From Candidatus Solibacter sp. (GTDB taxonomy: Bacteria; Acidobacteriota; Terriglobia; Bryobacterales; Bryobacteraceae), in assembly GCA_017883345.1 (NCBI GenBank), contig JADGNT010000257.1, forward strand, positions 1-7,046: DNA of 7,046 bases. The letters run 5' to 3'. The stretch's first letter is position 1; each line of letters starts with the position of its first letter. The notes beneath the pieces are model-generated. The model saw nothing but the letters and a program-made list of their open reading frames with translations. It did no database searches and had not been told where the DNA came from. Shown here in pieces: positions 4,827 to 7,046 of this stretch. The translations under genes were made by a program, and so were the position numbers.

Positions 4827-7046
4827 ATGGACCCACTCCGGCGTGCTCGTACAGTGACGGTAATCGCGGCAACCGCGCTCTGTGGAATCGGTTGGATGCT
4901 ATCGGCTCCCTTGAGCCGGGCGGACGAGGACCGGCTCTGGCGCTATCGCAACCTGGGGAAGGCCTTCTATGAGAACCCCACCACGCAGAGACAGGCCGTG
5001 GAGGAATTTCGCAAAGCGCGCGACCTGGCGCCGGCATCGGCGCGCGAGACCCTGAATTATGGCCTCGCTCTACTGCGCGCGGGCGACATGACGGAGGGCA
5101 TCGCGCAACTGGTGAAGGCCCAGAAGCTCGATCCCAAGCTGCCTCACACCTGGTTCAATCTGGGCACCGCGTTCAAGCGGCAAGCGGAGTTCGAGCGCGC
5201 GCTGGCCCAGTTCCAGCAGATGGCGCGCCTCGCGCCCAACGACCCGACGACGCATTACCAGCTTGGCGCGCTGCATAAACTGGCCAACGATCTGGCCGCG
5301 GCGGCCCGGGAGTTTGAGCGGACGCGCGAGTTGAACCCGCGCCTCGCCGCACCGCACTTTCAACTGTACGGCCTCTACCGCCAATCGAACCGGCCCAAGG
5401 AGGCCGCCGCCGAGTTGCAGACGTTCCAGGAGTTGAAGAAGCAGCAGGAAGGCGCGGCCGTGCCGGAAGACATGGAATGGAGCGTCTATTCGGAAATCTA
5501 CGATGCGCCGCCCGCGCCCGCCGTTGCGCTCCCCGCTCAGACGGCGCCCGCCGCGGTCTATCGCGAGCAGCGGCTGGCCGCGGGGTTCGGCGGCGCCGCC
5601 TCGGGCACGGTTGCGCTCGCCGTGGATGGCGGAGTCCGTCCCAGCCTGATCGCCTGGGGAAACGGGCGCGCCACCCTGTTTCGCAACGGCGTGAACGCGG
5701 CGTCCGATTCCGGTCTGGAAGCCCTGCGCGACGTCGTCTCCATAGCGCCTGGCGATTTCGACAACGATGGCTTGCCGGATCTGTGCGTCGTCACCGCGCG
5801 CGCCGCCCTGCTCTACCGCAACACCGGCGGGCGTTTCAAGCTGCACGCGGAACTGGCGCGCGGCGCGTTCCGCAAGGCGGTCTGGGTGGATTACGATCAC
5901 GATTACGATGCGGACCTGCTGTTGGTGGGCGATGACGTCCGCCTGCTGCGCAATAACGGCGAAGCCGGCTTCAGCGACGAATCGAAGCGCTTCCCCTTTG
6001 CAGCCGGGGCGGCGTTGGATGCAGTGCGGCTCGACCTGGAGCCGGACACGCCGGGGTTCGACCTCGTGGTGTCCTATGCCACTCGCGCGGGCGTACTGTA
6101 TCGCGACAACCTGGGCGGTGCGTACAAAGCCCAGGACCTGGCGGAACTGCCGGCGGGCGCGTTCGGCCTGGCGGCTGGCGACGTGAATCGCGATGGCCGC
6201 ACCGACCTCGGGGCGCGCTTGCCCGACGGGCAGCGCCTGCTGCTGGTCAACCGCGAGGGTAAGTTTCACGCCGAGCCCGCGCCCAAACTCACCGAATTCC
6301 CCTTCTCCCAAGGTGTGGATTTCGAGGGCAAGGGCAGGGGAGACCGCGCGTTCATTGCCACGGACGGCACGCTCTACCTGGGGCGCGACGTCACTCCGGC
6401 CTACGGCAACTGGCTCGGGATCGCGCTCACCGGCGTGAAGAATGCGAAGCTGGCGGCGGGCGCAGTGATCGAAGTCAAGGCCGCAACGGACTACCGCAAA
6501 GTGATCTATGACGGTGTCCCGGTGGTGGTGCGCCTGGGCGCGCGCACCCTGGTGGACACGGTGCGCATCACCTGGCCCAACGGACTCATCCAGAACGAAA
6601 CCCGCCTGCCGGTGAACCGCCTCGCGGCCATCAAGGAAGCCCCGCGCCTTTCCGGCTCCTGTCCCATGATCTTCACCTGGAACGGCGAACGCTTCCAGTT
6701 CATCACCGACGTTCTGGGAGTCGCGCCGCTGGGCGCGAGTTCCGGCGATGGGCAATACTTCCCGGTGGATCACGACGAGTACGTCTCCATTCCCGGCGAG
6801 GCCTTGCAGGCGCGCGGCGGGGAATACGAAATCCGCGTCACGGAGGAACTGCGCGAGGTGTCGTACCTCGATCAGATTCGTTTGTTGGCGCTGGATCACC
6901 CGGCGACCGTCCAGATCGTGACCAACGAAAAATTCAAATCGCCGCCCTTTCCGGAGTTTCGATTGTTCGGCGTTGAACTTAGAAACGGCGGGCGCGTCTA
7001 CCCCGTGTCGGCCCGCGATCAGCGCGGCGTCGACGTGCGCGCCGCC
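4827..7046 (+). CDS. Exported TPR + FG-GAP + ASPIC/UnbV (CRTAC1-like) protein, 3' end outside window
   Basis: The frame is open from the ATG at 4827 to the window edge: 740 residues, incomplete. Residues 1-32 are a basic then hydrophobic export signal (R5, R6, R8; probable cut after SRA). TPR repeats fill about 39-206 (for example HTWFNLGTAFKRQAEFERAL, 107-126), ending in a short Ala/Pro linker (about 225-245). A beta-propeller-like FG-GAP/VCBS part follows with Ca-binding type loops DFDNDGLPD (310-318), DYDHDYDAD (355-363, variant) and DVNRDGRTD (452-460). The ASPIC/UnbV domain is about 527-602 (GNWLGIALTG to NRLAAI). After it a further conserved-looking module begins at CPMIFTWNGERFQFITDVLG (612-631), including EYVSIPGEAL and EELREVSYLDQIRLLALDHP. 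Such proteins are abundant in Acidobacteria and Planctomycetes; the job is probably extracellular or periplasmic binding or scaffolding, not an assigned enzyme. No clear Shine-Dalgarno is seen. The signal peptide supports this start. Confidence 0.88.
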   Translation, partial: MDPLRRARTVTVIAATALCGIGWMLSAPLSRADEDRLWRYRNLGKAFYENPTTQRQAVEEFRKARDLAPASARETLNYGLALLRAGDMTEGIAQLVKAQKLDPKLPHTWFNLGTAFKRQAEFERALAQFQQMARLAPNDPTTHYQLGALHKLANDLAAAAREFERTRELNPRLAAPHFQLYGLYRQSNRPKEAAAELQTFQELKKQQEGAAVPEDMEWSVYSEIYDAPPAPAVALPAQTAPAAVYREQRLAAGFGGAASGTVALAVDGGVRPSLIAWGNGRATLFRNGVNAASDSGLEALRDVVSIAPGDFDNDGLPDLCVVTARAALLYRNTGGRFKLHAELARGAFRKAVWVDYDHDYDADLLLVGDDVRLLRNNGEAGFSDESKRFPFAAGAALDAVRLDLEPDTPGFDLVVSYATRAGVLYRDNLGGAYKAQDLAELPAGAFGLAAGDVNRDGRTDLGARLPDGQRLLLVNREGKFHAEPAPKLTEFPFSQGVDFEGKGRGDRAFIATDGTLYLGRDVTPAYGNWLGIALTGVKNAKLAAGAVIEVKAATDYRKVIYDGVPVVVRLGARTLVDTVRITWPNGLIQNETRLPVNRLAAIKEAPRLSGSCPMIFTWNGERFQFITDVLGVAPLGASSGDGQYFPVDHDEYVSIPGEALQARGGEYEIRVTEELREVSYLDQIRLLALDHPATVQIVTNEKFKSPPFPEFRLFGVELRNGGRVYPVSARDQRGVDVRAA

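Noticed and set aside
3959..4972. 337-residue plus-strand frame over the glycosylase and repeat
   Set aside because: It is antisense to the Fpg/Nei gene and runs through the REP element into the next gene in the wrong frame.
5070..6899. 609-residue open frame on the minus strand
   Set aside because: It is antisense to the TPR/FG-GAP/UnbV gene, whose motifs are unmistakable. The shadow protein is rich in Arg, Gln, Val and His with no recognisable domain; long antisense frames are expected in GC-rich coding DNA.

Overview
The window looks like chromosomal DNA of a GC-rich Acidobacteriota member, probably from the Solibacter/Bryobacter side (inference). Four things point there: a TIGR03437-type domain (a family expanded in Solibacter-like genomes), a DUF2934 mini-protein, a secreted alpha/beta hydrolase of the 'YAVGFR...WYPA' type, and a TPR + FG-GAP + ASPIC/UnbV (CRTAC1-like) exported protein. 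No phage, plasmid, CRISPR, tRNA or rRNA is visible.

Layout. Positions 1-108 hold a long imperfect hairpin. On the minus strand, 109-546 encodes a small stand-alone receiver-like protein with a degraded acidic pocket. The 547-867 gap looks empty but contains the remains of a pirin gene (minus, about 640-812), including its start codon, a Shine-Dalgarno sequence and the diagnostic HPHRGFET motif. It is divergent from an intact MarR-family regulator (868-1296, plus). The 55 bases between the two starts carry a clear palindrome that looks like the MarR operator. The picture is a MarR/pirin divergent pair whose target gene has decayed while regulator and operator survive.

Next come a DUF2934 small protein (1396-1614) and an orphan TIGR03437 domain without its host protein (1614 to about 2165), best read as a remnant. 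A secreted PAF-acetylhydrolase-like alpha/beta hydrolase with a TPR-like tail follows (2218-3750). Converging on it is a Fpg/Nei-family DNA glycosylase (3782-4648, minus) with an unusual zinc finger and a C-terminal extension.

The divergent intergenic region 4649-4826 is dominated by a 113-base paired REP-like element: two 42-base arms in inverted orientation, each able to fold into two small hairpins. Four of the five differences between the arms are paired compensatory changes that keep the hairpins. The element ends 21 bases before the start of a large exported TPR/FG-GAP/UnbV protein (4827 to beyond 7046), which is open at the right edge.

The genes do not form one pathway. The region is a mosaic of housekeeping, secreted and decaying genes. 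The least obvious contents are the pirin remnant with its operator and the covarying repeat. I see no convincing new multi-gene system.
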